Assembly: GCA_034435835.1 (NCBI GenBank)
Contig: DAOTWF010000002.1
Location: 62,001-126,000 of the forward strand
From: CALJTV01 sp034435835
GTDB lineage: Bacteria > Chloroflexota > Dehalococcoidia > GIF9 > UBA5629
Length of the DNA: 64,000 nt
Reading direction: 5' to 3'
A program made the position numbers and the translations under genes. Numbering within the stretch: the first letter of the stretch is position 1; every line of letters begins with the position of its first letter. Below are positions 61,771-64,000 of this stretch, one piece after another. The notes below the pieces were generated by a model, which was not told where the DNA came from, ran no database searches, and saw only the letters and a list, made by a program, of their open reading frames with translations.

Positions 61771-63291
61771 TTGTTAGCCCGAGTAAAGACTGCAGCAATA
61801 GTGGGTCTGGATGCCCAGATAGTTGAAGTCGAAGTCGACATAGCTAGCGGGCTACCAGCAACCGTAATAGTCGGGCTGCCAGATACCGCCGTACAGGAGG
61901 CAAGAGAAAGGGTTCGCGCTGCCATCCGCAATTCCGGATGCAATTTCCCTGCACGGAGGATCACCATAAACCTAGCTCCCGCCGACCTCAAAAAAGCCGG
62001 ACCTGCATATGACCTGCCCATCGCCATCGGCATTTTGCTTAGCTCCGGGCAAATCAACGCTGATATCTCGCAGACTATGTTCCTTGGCGAACTTTCCCTT
62101 GACGGTGCCCTGCGACATACCCAAGGCATTCTACCGATGGTCTCCCTAGCACGCGACAGCAGACTGCCCCAAGTTTTCGTGCCCGCTGATGACGCCAGAG
62201 AGGCTTCGCTGATAGACGGTATAAAAATTCTTCCAGTCGTTTCACTGGCACAGCTAGTCAGTCATTTCCGCGGCGAGACAACGATTCTAGAGTACAAATC
62301 GGATAAGTCTTGGCAAAACACAGATAAGGTACATGCTTCGGTCGACTTAAGCCACATAAAAGGCCAGGAACACGCCAAGCGTGCTCTAGAGATAGCCGCT
62401 GCTGGTGGGCACAACGTGCTGATGTCTGGACCTCCAGGAAGCGGAAAGACCATGCTGGCACGCTCGCTGCCGTCGATTATGCCCACTATGACATTCTCAG
62501 AAGCGCTGGAGGTGACCAAGATATACAGTGTGAGCGGACTCCTTTTCCCCCACACCCCATTGATAACCCATCGCCCTTTCCGTGCACCACACTATACGAT
62601 CTCACACGCCGGCCTTGTGGGAGGTGGACACTGGCCTCGTCCTGGAGAAATAAGCCTGAGTCACCGAGGAGTGCTATTTCTAGATGAGTTTCCAGAATTC
62701 AGCCATACCGCCTTGGAATCACTACGTCAACCACTCGAGGACAAAGTTGTTACCATAAGCCGTGCCCAGGGAAGCATCACCTTTCCTGCCAATTTCATGT
62801 TGGTAGCCGCCATGAATCCCTGCCCCTGTGGCTACTACGGTGATCCTATCAAAGAGTGTAGGTGCTCTCCAGCAGAGATCTCGCGCTATCAAAAGCGGAT
62901 TAGCGGGCCTCTCCTTGACCGCATAGACATCTTCATTGAGGTACCTCGCCTTGAGTACGAGAAACTCACAGATGACACCATTTGTGACACATCAGAACAT
63001 GTACGCAGCAGGGTAGAAGCCGCCAGAAAAATCCAGCTAGAGAGGTTCCAAGCCACAAGGTTGAGTTGTAATGCTGAGATGACACCCGTTGAGGTCAAGG
63101 AATTCTGTCACCTGGAAAAGGAAGCACAAGGCCTTCTGAGGGCAGCTATGAAGCAATTCCATCTTACCGCCCGCGCCTTTCACCGCGTACTTAAACTAGC
63201 CCGTACCATTGCCGACCTAGAAGCCGCAGAGACCATAAGGACTATCCATCTTGCTGAAGCACTCCAATACCGCCAGCGAAACCTAGTGTGA
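61771..63291 (+). CDS. YifB/ComM-family Mg-chelatase-like AAA+ ATPase
   Basis: The 506-residue protein starts at TTG 61771 after GGAAAGG. It has an N-terminal Lon-protease-like fold (VGLPDTAVQEARERVRAAI, NLAPADLKKAGPAYDLPIAI), a AAA+ domain with Walker A GPPGSGKTMLARSLPSI and Walker B VLFLDEFPEF, a CPCGYYGDPIKECRC zinc motif, and a C-terminal Mg_chelatase_C region (LTARAFHRVLKLARTIADLE). ComM is a branch-migration helicase in natural transformation. The comEA-comEC genes elsewhere in the window make that role plausible here. Confidence 0.93.
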   Translation: MLARVKTAAIVGLDAQIVEVEVDIASGLPATVIVGLPDTAVQEARERVRAAIRNSGCNFPARRITINLAPADLKKAGPAYDLPIAIGILLSSGQINADISQTMFLGELSLDGALRHTQGILPMVSLARDSRLPQVFVPADDAREASLIDGIKILPVVSLAQLVSHFRGETTILEYKSDKSWQNTDKVHASVDLSHIKGQEHAKRALEIAAAGGHNVLMSGPPGSGKTMLARSLPSIMPTMTFSEALEVTKIYSVSGLLFPHTPLITHRPFRAPHYTISHAGLVGGGHWPRPGEISLSHRGVLFLDEFPEFSHTALESLRQPLEDKVVTISRAQGSITFPANFMLVAAMNPCPCGYYGDPIKECRCSPAEISRYQKRISGPLLDRIDIFIEVPRLEYEKLTDDTICDTSEHVRSRVEAARKIQLERFQATRLSCNAEMTPVEVKEFCHLEKEAQGLLRAAMKQFHLTARAFHRVLKLARTIADLEAAETIRTIHLAEALQYRQRNLV

Positions 63292-63349
63292 AAAAATCCG
63301 TAGTTGGCTATTATTGCAAGCTCGATAACAAAATCGCTGGCGCAAGGCG

Positions 63350-64000
63350 CTAAATTTCCCGGAATTGCCCGCCTCCGCTGAGCCTGCGTAACGACTCCGG
63401 CACCTCAAACTTGGCACGCCCCGCAGTGCACCGGTCGAGGTTCCGCATCATACCAAGGAAACGGTGATAAGGGATTGACACCAGAAGGTCTTCAGCCTTG
63501 TACCCTTGCAGCCGTCGACTGGTATAGTCCATAAGACTTACATTGAGTTCACCGGTGACTACCGGGTAAGCCACAGCCTGGTGGCAGGTCGAACCACACA
63601 TTTCCAGCTTCGGCGGTATGCCCGTAGCATATGTATCCAAGGTGACCAGTCGGCATGCTTGCAAAGGACTACAGATAAAAAGCACGACGTCTGGCTCAAA
63701 CTCGGCTTTTCTCATCGGAGAAAGGACCACATGCTCAGCAAGTCCCAGCGGCGGCGCAGAGCACAAATACTGTGCCCGATGGAAAACCGCTACTGAACAA
63801 AATAGCTTTTCCCCTTTCACCAGAAACTCCTTTAATGCCTTATCGCCCTCGTCTTTCGGTCTCTCCGCCAAGCCGAGATGCCAAGAGCCTCCCCTACAAG
63901 AGGAACTTTTTACCGTCAGGTCGATGGTTTCCCCGTCCCGCGCCTTCAAAAAAGCCTCACACACTCGGTATCTCCCAGCAGCCGCTACTGCAGGGGGTTC
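63350..64000 (-). CDS. DUF169 family protein, N-terminus beyond window
   Basis: The frame is open to the right edge (EPPAVAAAGRYRVCEAF...), so the 5' part lies outside. The visible part has the DUF169 features SSCRGGSWHLGLAE, PPLGLAEHVVLSPM, CGSTCHQAVAYPVVTGELNVSL and DLLVSIPYHRF. The conserved Cys in the SSSCRGG and CGSTCHQ segments suggest a metal or cluster site. DUF169 is common in anaerobes and archaea and its function is unknown. Confidence 0.8.
   Translation of the reverse strand, partial: EPPAVAAAGRYRVCEAFLKARDGETIDLTVKSSSCRGGSWHLGLAERPKDEGDKALKEFLVKGEKLFCSVAVFHRAQYLCSAPPLGLAEHVVLSPMRKAEFEPDVVLFICSPLQACRLVTLDTYATGIPPKLEMCGSTCHQAVAYPVVTGELNVSLMDYTSRRLQGYKAEDLLVSIPYHRFLGMMRNLDRCTAGRAKFEVPESLRRLSGGGQFREI

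Noticed and set aside
1..64000. CRISPR arrays, insertion sequences, prophage or integron structures
   Set aside because: No repeat-spacer series, transposase, terminal repeats with duplications or phage genes were seen. The only tyrosine recombinase looks chromosomal.

Overview
The window comes from a bacterial chromosome and contains no phage, insertion sequence or CRISPR array. Several features point to a strictly anaerobic Chloroflexota of the Dehalococcoidia type (inference). These are a B12-dependent class II ribonucleotide reductase, a homocitrate-synthase-like protein of the kind used as Re-citrate synthase in Dehalococcoides, two soluble group 3 [NiFe] hydrogenase modules, a tungstate transporter, a tmRNA with the CTCGTTAAA core, and a division cluster (mraZ-rsmH-ftsA-ftsZ) with no mur, ftsI or ftsL genes between its members.

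Layout. 1-6.7 kb: the end of clpB, plsX, hydrogenase maturation genes hypAB, and a tungstate ABC transporter (tupABC, minus strand) behind a Moco/Tuco-type riboswitch. 6.7-13.6 kb: a complete trpEGDCFBA operon behind a tryptophan T-box leader. 13.6-18.4 kb: ssrA, smpB, comEA (with a structured leader), comEC and a degenerate histidine-kinase-like gene. 18.5-24.5 kb: a CARDB-repeat membrane protein, then def, priA, rplS, trmD and a moaB/mog gene on the minus strand. 24.6-29 kb: the division cluster with a strong promoter, three MraZ boxes and an unusual winged-helix gene in first position. 29-36 kb: nrdR, nrdJ, a GAF/nuclease-like/phosphoribosyltransferase fusion, a rod-like inverted repeat, a citrate/homocitrate-synthase-like gene, a TrmO-like gene and tRNA-Gly. 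36-40 kb: a zinc ribbon, uvrC, a Xer-like recombinase and pcm. 39.9-54.6 kb: a minus-strand block with two hydrogenase systems. One is HoxEFUYH-like, with NuoF fused to a GltD-type NADPH module. The other is MvhADG-like, next to a GltD-ferredoxin protein instead of HdrA. NifU-like, MobB and ferredoxin-like genes follow. 55-58.2 kb: a fluoride-type riboswitch heading an operon of a toroid-repeat protein, a frameshifted dynamin-like GTPase and a small membrane protein. 58.2-64 kb: tRNA-Lys, DUF72, a metallo-beta-lactamase-fold hydrolase, a CinA-Nudix fusion, a YifB/ComM-type ATPase and a truncated DUF169 gene.

How the genes fit together. HypAB insert nickel into the two hydrogenases, which would exchange electrons between H2, NAD(H), NADP(H) and ferredoxin. 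TupABC, MoaB and MobB serve tungsten/molybdenum cofactor enzymes encoded elsewhere. RNA-level control is prominent: Moco/Tuco, T-box, fluoride, and a candidate leader at comEA. All functional statements rest on motif reading of translations; no database search was run.
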